64,000 nt of DNA from Streptomyces fuscichromogenes (GCF_014645815.1 NZ_BMML01000024.1:1-64000), one strand, 5' to 3'. Shown: positions 44,174 through 52,379, counted from the first letter of the stretch. The notes: generated from the sequence alone by a model not told the origin. A program made the numbers and translations.

Positions 44174-44929
44174 TCAGCTCCAGACGTTGCCCTGGTTCAT
44201 CCCACGCGCGCCCTGCTGGCCCATGCCGAACTGGGCGGCGACGCCCTGGCCGATCTGGGCGTGCTGCGGCGGCAGCAGTTCACTCGGCTGGACCAACGCG
44301 AAGCCACTTCCCATGAAACTCAGCTCCCAGCCCTCCCCGGTGTTGCCCCGGCGCCGCCACACGCCCGAGGAGTGCGTCTGGGCCTGCATCTGGACCCGCA
44401 GCCCGGTGGACCAGGCGACGATCGCGTCCGCGTCGCAGTTGACGTACTTGTCGGGCGTGACCTGCATCAGCAGCGGCGCGCCCGAGGTCATCAGGGCGAC
44501 CTTGCCGTGTCCGGTGATGTTCAGCTGGTACTTCCCGGACCCGGAGATGCCGTAGAGGCTGTCCACGGCGACGACCTCGTGGTGCAGCGACGAGTCCATG
44601 GCGAGGACGTAGCTGCTGTCCACGGTCAGGCCGTCCTGGTCGACGTCCAGGACGTGGATGTGCTGGGCGAGGTTGGCGAAGTAGACCGTGCCCTGCCCGT
44701 GGCAGCGCATCAGGTCCAGGCCCTCGCCGGTGTAGGCACGCGCGCGTGCCTGGTTGCCGCCCTGGTACTCGGCGTCGAACTCTACGAGCCCCTGGTAGGC
44801 GACCATGGTGCCCTTGCGGGCGAGGATGTCGTCGTGGCCCTCCAGGACGACCCGCAGCATCTGCTTGTTCTGGAGGCTGTAGCGGCCTGGGGCCTGGGAG
44901 TCGTTGAAGGCGAAAAGCGGGCTCTGCAT
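44174..44929 (-). CDS. AIM24-family protein (third of cluster)
   Basis: A 251-residue AIM24/TIGR00266-type beta-sandwich protein. Typical features are LARKGTMVAYQGLVEFD, CHGQGTVYFANLAQHIHVLDVDQDGLTVDSSYVLAMD and GSGFALVQPSE. The C-terminus (QIGQGVAAQFGMGQQGARGMNQGNVW) is Gly/Gln-rich. It is the last of three tandem AIM24 genes and probably co-transcribed. Function of prokaryotic AIM24 proteins is unknown. Confidence 0.88.
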   Translation of the reverse strand: MQSPLFAFNDSQAPGRYSLQNKQMLRVVLEGHDDILARKGTMVAYQGLVEFDAEYQGGNQARARAYTGEGLDLMRCHGQGTVYFANLAQHIHVLDVDQDGLTVDSSYVLAMDSSLHHEVVAVDSLYGISGSGKYQLNITGHGKVALMTSGAPLLMQVTPDKYVNCDADAIVAWSTGLRVQMQAQTHSSGVWRRRGNTGEGWELSFMGSGFALVQPSELLPPQHAQIGQGVAAQFGMGQQGARGMNQGNVWS

Positions 44930-44946
44930 GATTTCCTGACTCCCCC

Positions 44947-45627
44947 TCAGCCCCGGAACCGGAGGCGGTCGGTGCTGTCCTCGCTGGGCTGGACGACGAC
45001 GATGCCCTGCCCGGAGAAGGCCATCTGGAAGGCCTCTCCGCTGCCCCGGCCGATCAGCGACTGCGCCTTGAAGCTGCGCTTGCCCTTCACCTTGAGGTTC
45101 GGGGACCAGGCGACCAGGGCGTCCGGGTCGACGTACGTCTCGTCCTCGCCGCCGCCGCAGTCGACGACGATCGGCTTGCCCCGGGAGGTCAGCGCGACCC
45201 AGCCCTGCCCGGAGATCTTGGTGTTCCACAGGCCCTGCCCGGCGAACTTGGCAAGACCCTTCACCCGCTCCACACCCCACGTGAGGTGGGCGTCGAAGGC
45301 GAGCAGGTTGGTGGCGTTGACGGAGATGCCGTCGCCGTTGAGGTTGATGACGACGACGTTCGCGCCGTAGTCGGCGAGGTACAGCAGTCCGTCCCCGGAG
45401 CACTTCATCAGCGGGGCGCCCTCGCCGGTCATCCAGTCCCGGGCGATCTGGCGGACGGCCGGCGGGTTGGGCTCGTACTGCACGAAGCCCTCGTAGGCGA
45501 CCATCGACCCCACGCGCGCGAGGAGGTCGTTCCCGGTCTGCATGGCGACCTTCAGCATGTGGTCGCCGTGGTTCTCCATACGGGCGGTGACGGGTGCGGG
45601 GGCATAGCCCGCGAGCGGCTGGTTCAT
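44947..45627 (-). CDS. AIM24-family protein (second of cluster)
   Basis: A 226-residue AIM24 protein: LARVGSMVAYEGFVQYE, CSGDGLLYLADYGANVVVINLNGDGISVNATNLLAFD, and SGQGIVVVQPSE. It lacks the Gln-rich tail of the next gene. 17 bp separates it from the third gene and 11 bp from the TerD-AIM24 gene, so one transcript is expected. Confidence 0.88.
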   Translation of the reverse strand: MNQPLAGYAPAPVTARMENHGDHMLKVAMQTGNDLLARVGSMVAYEGFVQYEPNPPAVRQIARDWMTGEGAPLMKCSGDGLLYLADYGANVVVINLNGDGISVNATNLLAFDAHLTWGVERVKGLAKFAGQGLWNTKISGQGWVALTSRGKPIVVDCGGGEDETYVDPDALVAWSPNLKVKGKRSFKAQSLIGRGSGEAFQMAFSGQGIVVVQPSEDSTDRLRFRG

Positions 45628-45638
45628 GACGGGCTCCC

Positions 45639-47291
45639 TCAGACCTCGTACGGCTGGACGACGATGAAGTTGCCGGGCGCGCCCCGGAACTGGAGGTTGA
45701 CGCTCTCGCCGGTGTCGCCGGGGTAGGCGTTGCGCCGCATCCGGACCTGGCTGGAGACGATCACCTGCGAGGCCGCCGACCAGGCGACGATCGCGTTGCA
45801 GTCGGCGAAGGTCGTCGGGGTCACGGGCAGCACCACGGGGGTGCCGTGTGTCTTGACCACGATCGTGCCGGTGCCCTGGAACTGCATCGTGAACAGCGCG
45901 CCGCCGGGGATGCCGTGCCCCTCGATGCGGCGGACCTCGTACTGAAGGCTCTCGTCGAAGGCGAGGACGCTCTCGGCGGAGACGCAGATCGCGTCGCCCT
46001 GGAGTTCGACGGGGTGCAGGTTCGCGGAGTTCTCGGCGAAGAACACCTGGCCGTTGCCGGTGCAGCGCATCAGCTGCATCTCCTGGCCGGTGGCGTTGCC
46101 GACGATCCGGCCGGCGAATCCGGCGCCCTTGTAGCTGAAGTCGACCTTGCCCTGGTAGAGCACCATGCTGCCCTGCCGGGCCAGCACCGGCTGGCCGCCG
46201 ACACCGAGGTCGGCGCGGATCAGCTTGCTGTTCTGCGGTGTCCAGCGCTGCCCGGTGGGCGTCTCCTTGAACTTCTGGAGCGCGGCGCCGACTCCGGCAC
46301 CACCTTGGGGAGCACCCTGCGGAACCGCGTAGCTCTGCTGGCCGGGGACCTGCCCGAACGGCGGCTGCTGGCCGTAGCCCGGGGGCGGGGGTGGAGCCTG
46401 GGGGTATCCGGGCGGCGAGCCCGGGGCCTGGGGAGGCGCCGGGGGCTGGCCGTAGCCGGGGGGCATGGGCGCGCCCGGGGCGGGCGGCTGGCCGTAGGGC
46501 GCGGGCGCCGGGCCCGGGGGCGGCACGGTACCGGCGGCGGGCGGGGTCATCGGGGCGATGAGGGTGGGCGCGGCATGCACGTTCGGAGCCGACCCGGGAC
46601 CGGGGGCCGGGGGCGGGGTGAAGCCTTGGGAGGCCGGCACGGGCGCGGGAGCTGCCGGGGCGGCAGGGGCCGGCGCGGACGGGGCGGCGAAGGCGGGCGG
46701 CGCGAATCCGGGCGCGGCCCCGGTCTGCGGCTGCTGAGGCGTGGGCGCGGCGGGCGCCTCCTCCTCGGCCACCTCGCCGCCGAAGTTCTTCAGCAGCGCC
46801 TCCAGACCACCGTCGAAGCCCTGGCCGACGGCGGCGAAGCGCCACACGTCCTTCAGGTAGAAGTCGCCGAGCATCACAGCGCGCTCGGTGGAGAACTCCG
46901 AGCCGTTGAAGGAGTACCGGGCCACCTCCTCGCCGCCCGCGACGATCCGGATGTATCCGGGCGCGACCTGCGACATCTGCCCGGCGCCGTCGACGGTCGC
47001 CGTGAACGCCAGCTTCTGGATCTGCGGCGGGATCCGGTCCAGCGTGACCCGGAAGGACTCCGTGTCGCCCGCCTGCTCACCCAGCAGCTGGATGGACTCC
47101 TCGGGCGACTTCGGCTGGTTGAAGAAGACGAAGTACCGGTCGTCCGACAGCCGCTCGTCGGCGTCGAGGCCGAAGCAGCTGATGTCGAAGGTCAGTCCGG
47201 GGCCGGTGATCTGCACACCTACGTACAGATCCGTGCCCGCCGTGAGGTCACTGATCCTGGCCTTGTGGCCGCGTTGGAATTCCCTGGCCAT
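45639..47291 (-). CDS. TerD-AIM24 fusion protein
   Basis: A 550-residue fusion. Residues 1-170 match a TerD domain (tellurite/calcium-binding family; LYVGVQITGPGLTFDISCFGLDADERLSDDRYFVFFNQ). A Pro/Ala/Gly-rich linker follows (about 175-355, with many PGYGQPP-like repeats), then an AIM24 domain (about 360-550; LARQGSMVLYQGKVDFSYKG, TGNGQVFFAENSANLHPVELQGDAICVSAESVLAFD). ATG at 47291. It is first in the three-gene unit, and TerD proteins act in stress or membrane responses in other bacteria. Confidence 0.92.
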   Translation of the reverse strand: MAREFQRGHKARISDLTAGTDLYVGVQITGPGLTFDISCFGLDADERLSDDRYFVFFNQPKSPEESIQLLGEQAGDTESFRVTLDRIPPQIQKLAFTATVDGAGQMSQVAPGYIRIVAGGEEVARYSFNGSEFSTERAVMLGDFYLKDVWRFAAVGQGFDGGLEALLKNFGGEVAEEEAPAAPTPQQPQTGAAPGFAPPAFAAPSAPAPAAPAAPAPVPASQGFTPPPAPGPGSAPNVHAAPTLIAPMTPPAAGTVPPPGPAPAPYGQPPAPGAPMPPGYGQPPAPPQAPGSPPGYPQAPPPPPGYGQQPPFGQVPGQQSYAVPQGAPQGGAGVGAALQKFKETPTGQRWTPQNSKLIRADLGVGGQPVLARQGSMVLYQGKVDFSYKGAGFAGRIVGNATGQEMQLMRCTGNGQVFFAENSANLHPVELQGDAICVSAESVLAFDESLQYEVRRIEGHGIPGGALFTMQFQGTGTIVVKTHGTPVVLPVTPTTFADCNAIVAWSAASQVIVSSQVRMRRNAYPGDTGESVNLQFRGAPGNFIVVQPYEV

Positions 47292-47428
47292 GCGTTACGA
47301 CCGTCCCCCATCCCGAATGCGAGTGCGTCGCGCCAGGCTAACGGCTAACTCGGACATCGGAAGAAGTCGGTACAGACCCGGTACACAACGGCGCTCAGCG
47401 GTCCCGGAGGGAGCGCTCCCGGAGTGTG

Positions 47429-48025
47429 TCACTCATCACGCGCGCCGGGGGCGTGGGGCAACCGGTCTGCCGCGACCACCCCTTCGAGGTAGCCGCGGGC
47501 CCGCTCGGTCCGCGGATACGCCTCCAGCAGCCGCCAGAACCGGGGGCCGTGCCCCGGCACCAGCAGATGCGCCAGTTCATGGCAGAGCACATAGTCGACG
47601 ACGTACTCGGGCATACCCTGGAGCCGGTGCGAGAGGCGGATGCTGCCCTCGGACGGGGTGCACGAGCCCCATCGGGTGTTCTGGTTGGTGACCCAGCGCA
47701 CCGAGGCGGGGCGCGCCCGGCCGCCGAAGTACTGGGCCGACAGCCGCTCGGCGCGCTCGGCCAGTTCGGCGTCGCCCAGCACTCGCTTGCTCTCCTGGGC
47801 GGCGAGTTTGTTGAGCATGACGGTCACCCAGCGTTTCTCCTCCGCCTCGGACATCCGGGCAGGGATCAGCACGACGGTGCGATCGCCCTCGCGGTACGCG
47901 GAAACGGTCCGGCGGCGCCGGGCGCTTCTGCGAACCTCGATCGCGCTCGCCCCCGAGCCGCTGGGCGGCTGGCTCGTCGTGCTGCGCTGTGGCTTTCCGG
48001 CGCGGTGCAGTGGGTCGGCGGGCAC
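47429..48025 (-). CDS. YgjP-like (DUF45) zinc metallopeptidase
   Basis: A 198-residue protein with HELAH (149-153) and a third ligand His159 in PGHGPRFW, and the RWGSC motif (118-122) typical of YgjP-type proteins (SprT/M48-like fold). A basic N-terminal region (VRRSARRRRT) may bind nucleic acid. ATG at 48025. Divergent from the ThiF-like gene with about 226 bp between. Confidence 0.88.
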   Translation of the reverse strand: MPADPLHRAGKPQRSTTSQPPSGSGASAIEVRRSARRRRTVSAYREGDRTVVLIPARMSEAEEKRWVTVMLNKLAAQESKRVLGDAELAERAERLSAQYFGGRARPASVRWVTNQNTRWGSCTPSEGSIRLSHRLQGMPEYVVDYVLCHELAHLLVPGHGPRFWRLLEAYPRTERARGYLEGVVAADRLPHAPGARDE

Positions 48026-48078
48026 GCCCCGACGTTACCCGCTGCACATGCGGGAAGTCCCGGGTCCGGGACGGTTCG

Positions 48079-48192
48079 GTGCCGATCCCCCACCATGCGT
48101 TTGATTTGTACGACGAATACCCACTGCCTGTGGACAACTTTCGGCGCCCGCCGGGCAGGCCGGGCATGCTGGCACTCGTCGGCGGAGCGTGA
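48079..48192 (+). CDS. Candidate small ORF (37 codons)
   Basis: An unrecognised 37-residue frame from GTG at 48079, VPIPHHAFDLYDEYPLPV..., rich in Tyr/Asp/Pro in its first half. It ends 60 bp before the RRE/ThiF-like gene, has a weak GGGACGG site, and its third-position GC (about 28 of 37) is lower than in neighbours. It could be a peptide substrate for the next gene, or chance open frame in a promoter region. No evidence of expression. Confidence 0.25.
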   Translation: MPIPHHAFDLYDEYPLPVDNFRRPPGRPGMLALVGGA

Positions 48193-48251
48193 CCGGCTCC
48201 ACCGGCACACGGGGACGTTGTGTGACCTTTCGACAGCTACGGGGGCCCGTC

Positions 48252-49457
48252 ATGCATCCGTTGGTGAAGCCCGCGCTGCGGCGCGGCTGGCGCGATCTCA
48301 ACACCGTTCAGTTCGGGATGACTCCCGCGCACGCGATGACACTGGGACCGATGGACACGGCGACCGGGAGCTTCCTGGACCTGCTCAACGGCACCCGGGG
48401 CCTCGCGCTGCTGCGTGAGGAGGCGCGCCGCATGGACCTGCCGGACGGGCATGTCGACGCGCTGGTGGAGCGGCTGTCCCGCGCCGGGCTCGTCGACGAC
48501 GCACGCGGCGGCGGGCCACCGGCGCAGGCGCTGCGCGAGAAGCAGGAGGTGCTGGAGCGGCTGCGCCCCGATCTCGCCTCGCTCTCCCTGATCACTCCGG
48601 AGCCGGGCGGCGCGATCGGCCGGCTGGCGGCCCGGCGTGCGCTGCGGGTGCGGGTGCAGGGCGCGGGCCGGGTCGGTGTCACGCTGGCCGCGCTGCTGTC
48701 GGGCGCGGGCGTCGGCGAGGTCGACGTACGGGACGTGGGCCGCGTTCAGCCATGGGACGTGGCGCCGGGCGGGCTGACCACGGAGGCGATCGGCGAGCGC
48801 CGCGACGAGGCCGCGCGCAGAGTCGTCCGCCGGGCGGCCCCGGACCGTCCGCCCCGCCGCCCGGACCCTTCGGCGCAGGAGCCCGGCCTCGCACTGGTGA
48901 TCATCGCCCCGCGCGACGACGTGCTGGTGCACGCCCCGGACGCGCGCGCCGCCGAACCGCTCATGGCCTCGGGGACCCCGCATCTCTACACGGGTGTCGT
49001 GGAGGGGACGGGAGTGGTCGGCCCCCTCGTCCTGCCGGGCGGGACGGGCTGCGCCCGCTGTCTGCACGAGCACCGCACGGACCGGGATCCGGCCTGGCCG
49101 CGCCTGATCGCCCAGTGGCGGTCCGGGCAGGCCCGTCGGGTGGGCGCCTGCGATCTGACACTGGCGGCGGCCGTGGCCGGGCTGGCCGCCGCGCACGCCC
49201 TGGCCTTTCTCGACGGGGAGTCGCCGGCCGGTGCGGGAGTGCGCTGGGAGGCGTCCGTGCCGGTTCTGCACTGGCACGCGCGGCCGGTCTGGCCGCACCC
49301 CGCATGCCCGTGCGGAGCGGCGGAGAAAGCTGAGAGGGAACACTCCTCAACCAACGGGGATCCACACGCGACAATGGTGGTGCAACGGCCGTCGGCGGAG
49401 CGACGAGAGCACGCGGACGCGGCACGGCCGACTGGGACTTGGAGGGCGCATGTCTGA
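48252..49457 (+). CDS. RRE/ThiF-like (E1-type) protein, TOMM leader-binding family
   Basis: A 401-residue protein. Residues about 1-85 resemble a winged-helix RiPP recognition element (DTATGSFLDLLNGTRGLALLREEARRMDLPDGHVDALVERL), followed by a ThiF-like Rossmann region (VRVQGAGRVGVTLAALLSGAG) and paired Cys: CARC near residue 275 and CPC/CxxC near 355. This fits the TOMM precursor leader-peptide-binding (cyclodehydratase-associated) family. No YcaO, dehydrogenase or known precursor gene is near, so it is an orphan. ATG at 48252. It overlaps the UbiB gene by 8 bp. Confidence 0.75.
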   Translation: MHPLVKPALRRGWRDLNTVQFGMTPAHAMTLGPMDTATGSFLDLLNGTRGLALLREEARRMDLPDGHVDALVERLSRAGLVDDARGGGPPAQALREKQEVLERLRPDLASLSLITPEPGGAIGRLAARRALRVRVQGAGRVGVTLAALLSGAGVGEVDVRDVGRVQPWDVAPGGLTTEAIGERRDEAARRVVRRAAPDRPPRRPDPSAQEPGLALVIIAPRDDVLVHAPDARAAEPLMASGTPHLYTGVVEGTGVVGPLVLPGGTGCARCLHEHRTDRDPAWPRLIAQWRSGQARRVGACDLTLAAAVAGLAAAHALAFLDGESPAGAGVRWEASVPVLHWHARPVWPHPACPCGAAEKAEREHSSTNGDPHATMVVQRPSAERREHADAARPTGTWRAHV

Positions 49458-50829
49458 TCTTCCCCGGAAGGCGGTCACCCGTACCGCCAAGCTCGCCGCG
49501 CTCCCGCTCGGCTTCGCCGGCCGGGCGACCTGGGGTCTGGGCAAGCGCATCGTGGGCGAGTCCGCGGAGATCGTCGGCCGGGAGTTGCAACAGCGCACGG
49601 CGGAGCAACTGTTCAAGGTCCTCGGCGAGCTGAAGGGAGGGGCGATGAAGTTCGGGCAGGCGCTGTCCGTCTTCGAGTCGGCCCTCCCCGAGGAGGTCGC
49701 CGGCCCCTACCGGGCGGCTCTCACCAAGCTCCAGGACGCCGCGCCGCCGATGCCGACCCGCACCGTGCACTCGGTGCTCGCCGCGCGCCTCGGGGAGAAC
49801 TGGCGTGAGCTGTTCACGGAGTTCGAGGACAAGCCCTCGGCGGCGGCCTCGATCGGCCAGGTGCACCGGGCGGTGTGGCAGGACGGCCGGGTGGTGGCAG
49901 TCAAGGTGCAGTACCCGGGAGCGGGCGAGGCCCTGCTGTCCGACCTGGGGCAACTGAGCCGTTTCGCACGCCTCTTGGGGCCGCTGATCCCCGGTATGGA
50001 CATCAAGCCGCTGATCGCTGAGCTGCGCGACCGGGTCTCCGAGGAGCTGGACTACTCCCTGGAGGCGCAGGCCCAGGCGGCACACGCGGAGGAGTTCGCG
50101 GACGATCCCGATGTGGTGGTGCCCGCGGTGGTGCACCAGTGCGACCAGGTCCTGGTCACGGAGTGGATCGACGGGATACCGCTCTCCGAGATCATCTCGG
50201 GAGGTACCCAGGAGCAGCGCGACCGGGCCGGTCAGCTCCTGGCCCGGTTCCTGTTCTCGGGCCCGGCCCGCACCGGCCTGCTGCACGCCGACCCGCACCC
50301 CGGCAATTTCCGTCTGCTGCCCGGTGCGCCGGAGGACGAGGAGGAGTGGCGCCTGGGCGTGCTGGACTTCGGCACCGTCGACCGTCTCTCCGGTGGCCTG
50401 CCCGGTCCGATCGGTGACTCCCTGCGGATGACGCTGGACGGTGACGCCGAGGCGGTCTACGAGCTGCTGTGCACGGAGGGGTTCGTCAAGGAGTCCATAG
50501 AGCTGGACCCCGACGCCGTCCTGGACTATCTGCTGCCGATCATCGAACCGGCCCAGGTCGACGAGTTCACGTTCACCCGCAACTGGATGCGCAGCCAGGC
50601 GGCCCGCATCGCCGACCCCCGCAACCCCGCCCACCAGCTGGGCAAGCAGCTCAACCTGCCGCCGTCCTACCTCCTGATACACCGGGTGACCCTGAGCACC
50701 ATCGGGGTGCTGTGCCAGCTGGGCGCGACGGTACGGCTGCGGGAGGAACTGGAGGCATGGCTGCCCGGGTTCGTGCCCGAGGAGGTCGAAGAGGCCGAAG
50801 AGGTCGAAGAGGCTGTCGAGGCTCAGTAG
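49450..50829 (+). CDS. ABC1/UbiB atypical kinase
   Basis: A 459-residue ABC1-family protein. The KFGQ (67-70) N-terminal motif, SIGQVHRAV, ATP Lys in VAVKVQYPGA, HADPHPGNF and LDFGTVDRL are all intact. The family has a kinase-like ATPase fold and supports isoprenoid lipid or quinone metabolism. The acidic C-terminus (PEEVEEAEEVEEAVEAQ) is unusual. ATG at 49450 has GGAGGG upstream and lies inside the end of the ThiF-like gene. Confidence 0.9.
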   Translation: MSDLPRKAVTRTAKLAALPLGFAGRATWGLGKRIVGESAEIVGRELQQRTAEQLFKVLGELKGGAMKFGQALSVFESALPEEVAGPYRAALTKLQDAAPPMPTRTVHSVLAARLGENWRELFTEFEDKPSAAASIGQVHRAVWQDGRVVAVKVQYPGAGEALLSDLGQLSRFARLLGPLIPGMDIKPLIAELRDRVSEELDYSLEAQAQAAHAEEFADDPDVVVPAVVHQCDQVLVTEWIDGIPLSEIISGGTQEQRDRAGQLLARFLFSGPARTGLLHADPHPGNFRLLPGAPEDEEEWRLGVLDFGTVDRLSGGLPGPIGDSLRMTLDGDAEAVYELLCTEGFVKESIELDPDAVLDYLLPIIEPAQVDEFTFTRNWMRSQAARIADPRNPAHQLGKQLNLPPSYLLIHRVTLSTIGVLCQLGATVRLREELEAWLPGFVPEEVEEAEEVEEAVEAQ

Positions 50830-50943
50830 GGGGCGTGTCGCAGCGGCTGGGGCTCCTTGCCGGAGCCGCCGTGATCACTGCCTCCGGGAGGACTCGTCAC
50901 GGCCGACGACAACTCCACGGCGCGGATCCGACGGTACAACGCA

Positions 50944-50983
50944 CCGCGGGGACCGGTCCGTTCGGCCGGACCGGCCCCCGCGG
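50944..50983. terminator. Bidirectional hairpin terminator
   Basis: Inverted repeat 50944-50959 with 50968-50983, 16 bp with one mismatch on the top strand (a U-G wobble in the leftward transcript), 8-base loop. It separates the UbiB gene from the converging wblC unit. Confidence 0.82.
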
Positions 50984-51033
50984 GGAGCTTTCGCCTCCCA
51001 GGGTCGGGAGGCCACCGCTTCAGGTGTACTGGG

Positions 51034-51360
51034 TTACTGCATCACGGCCATGGCGAGTGCACGGCGGGCACGCATCGAGGCGCGCTCGGCCCTGCGCTGC
51101 ATCCGGCGGGCGGTCGCCAGGCGCATGGCCCGGCGTTCCCGCTCGGCCTCGTGCAGTCGGTCGTGCATATGCGCACGAGCCAAGGCTTCTGGGATGAGTT
51201 GCATCTCTCGGGTCCTGTTCTGACGCACGCCGGTGGCGGTACCGGCGGTGGTGAAGTCTGGGATCGCGGAGCCCACTGGCTCGCTGGTGGTCGGCTTCAT
51301 CGGGGCCTGCTTCTTGGGATCGTGCGTGAGGGGGCGGTCGATCGTTCCGTGGATGTTCAT
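51034..51360 (-). CDS. Small basic alpha-helical protein coupled to wblC
   Basis: A 108-residue protein with no known domain. Residues 55-105 are a highly charged helix, rich in Arg/Ala/Glu (RLHEAERERRAMRLATARRMQRRAERASMRARRAL), probably coiled coil or RNA/DNA-binding. ATG at 51360 overlaps the wblC stop as ATGA; internal ATGs at 51300 and 51204 are alternatives. The coupling places it in the WblC antibiotic-response unit. Function unknown. Confidence 0.7.
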   Translation of the reverse strand: MNIHGTIDRPLTHDPKKQAPMKPTTSEPVGSAIPDFTTAGTATGVRQNRTREMQLIPEALARAHMHDRLHEAERERRAMRLATARRMQRRAERASMRARRALAMAVMQ

Positions 51361-51725
51361 GCCGTGACCGGGTTCTTGCGCGGGCGGCCACGCGGCCGCT
51401 TGCGGGCGACGACGACACCCTGGACGAAGAGCTCCCCACCCCAGACGCCCCAGGGCTCACGGCGCTCCTTGGCGCCGGCGAGGCAGGCCTCCATCAGCGG
51501 GCAGGTGCGGCAGAGGGACTTGGCGTACTCGACGTCGGCCGGCGACTCGGCGAAGAAGACCTCCGGGTCGTAGGAGCGGCAGGGGACGGGTACGCCGAGG
51601 TTCTCGATGGCGTCGTCGAGCGCGGTGAGCGCGGTGAGCGGGATCAAGGTGGAGTCCTCCGTGAGGCCGGGCGGGGGGATCGTTTCGGAAGGCGGTACGG
51701 ACGGGGCGTGCGCTTCGAGTTGCAC
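51357..51725 (-). CDS. wblC: WhiB-like regulator WblC (WhiB7 family)
   Basis: A 122-residue Wbl protein. The four Fe-S cysteines are Cys49, Cys72, Cys75 and Cys81, followed by GVWGG (93-97) and an AT-hook RGRPRK (112-117), the signature of WhiB7/WblC. It binds SigA and AT-rich promoter DNA to activate intrinsic resistance genes under translation-inhibiting antibiotics (established). It has a long leader with an upstream ORF and a terminator, and an AT-rich block before its promoter for autoactivation. Coupled to the small basic gene downstream. Confidence 0.95.
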   Translation of the reverse strand: MQLEAHAPSVPPSETIPPPGLTEDSTLIPLTALTALDDAIENLGVPVPCRSYDPEVFFAESPADVEYAKSLCRTCPLMEACLAGAKERREPWGVWGGELFVQGVVVARKRPRGRPRKNPVTA

Positions 51726-51842
51726 GGTTGGTCTTCCTCGTCTGGTCGTGCCGGTCGGGTTGGACCGGTTGGCGGCTGGTACCGGGTTCTGCTCTTGCCC
51801 CGAGGCCCCTTCGCTCCGCTCTCCCTGTCGAGGGAAAACAGA

Positions 51843-51877
51843 AGGGCCGCGGATCCCGGATGGGGTTCCGCGGCCCT
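51843..51877 (-). terminator. Leader terminator (attenuator) of wblC
   Basis: An 11-bp perfect stem (51843-51853 with 51867-51877). Read leftward it is followed by TTCTGTTTTCCC, so it can stop transcription about 120 bp before the wblC start. It fits the attenuation model known for whiB7/wblC. Confidence 0.85.
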
Positions 51878-51887
51878 GAAGGCGCCG

Positions 51888-51916
51888 GCCTGATCAATCA
51901 GGCTGGATCACTCCAG
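51888..51916 (-). promoter_or_regulatory. Alternative hairpins at the end of the wblC upstream ORF
   Basis: Two stems overlap at one base: GCCTGAT-CA-ATCAGGC (51888-51903), which contains the upstream ORF stop, and CTGGA-TCAC-TCCAG (51903-51916). Ribosome position on the ORF could choose between them and the terminator (inference). Confidence 0.55.
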
Positions 51917-52215
51917 GGTTCTGGCCCACGGAAGGCCCACATCAGGTGGTGCTGCGTCGTCTGCTGCCGGTTTCCGGCACCGGTCGCGGTAAAGGCATAG
52001 GCCTTGGCCTCTGCTGCTACTGCTTCCAGTGCCTTCGTCGGTCGCTCATTGCGCTCACGGACAGGAAGACCCGCGAGAGAAACGGAGGACGCCGGACGCA
52101 CGGCGGAAATGCCGGACAGACCGGTGCCCAGGTTCGAGACGCCGAGCAGGCACACGGAGACGGCCGAGAGATCGGTCATTTTGGCCGCGCTGATGTTGGT
52201 CTTGATGCTGATCAC
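51898..52215 (-). CDS. Upstream ORF in the wblC leader
   Basis: A 105-codon ORF with GTG start at 52215 and a textbook GAGGAGG site eight bases before it. It encodes MISIKTNISAAKMTDLSAVSVC... with Leu/Ser/Ala/Val-rich first half and no recognised fold. Its stop lies in the first leader hairpin. Translational arrest on this ORF is expected to release the downstream terminator when ribosomes are inhibited (family knowledge for whiB7/wblC leaders). The product itself may have no function. Confidence 0.75.
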   Translation of the reverse strand: MISIKTNISAAKMTDLSAVSVCLLGVSNLGTGLSGISAVRPASSVSLAGLPVRERNERPTKALEAVAAEAKAYAFTATGAGNRQQTTQHHLMWAFRGPEPWSDPA

Positions 52216-52285
52216 TGGACTCGCCTCCTCTCGGCGTCTAGGGGACCGGTGTTGAGCCGATCCGCTTGGATATGCAAGTACAACA

Positions 52286-52319
52286 CGGAACCGGGCCTTC
52301 GAGAAGGCCGCCGCTTCCG
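52286..52319 (-). other. Hairpin near the 5' end of the wblC transcript
   Basis: GGCCTTC-GA-GAAGGCC (52294-52309) with outer CGGAA/TTCCG arms. It begins about eight bases downstream of the predicted -10 and may protect the leader RNA or terminate uvrD2 read-through. Confidence 0.5.
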
Positions 52320-52326
52320 TGCCTAG

Positions 52327-52366
52327 AACCTATGGGGATTGCTGGGGCATGCGCAAACTATTTTTT
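52327..52366 (-). promoter_or_regulatory. wblC promoter with AT-rich activator block
   Basis: On the minus strand: AAAAAATAG (52358-52366), then TTGCGC (52351-52356) as -35, 18 bp, and TAGGTT (52327-52332) as -10. An AT-rich block just before the -35 is the WhiB7/WblC contact site in known targets, so autoactivation is expected. Confidence 0.75.
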
Positions 52367-52379
52367 CGACGAGTTCGCC

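Noticed and set aside
47989..48078. N-terminal extension of the small ORF before the ThiF-like gene
   Set aside because: It overlaps the divergent YgjP gene's start region and is rich in Arg/Gly, typical of shadow frames; only the distal 37 codons deserve a note.
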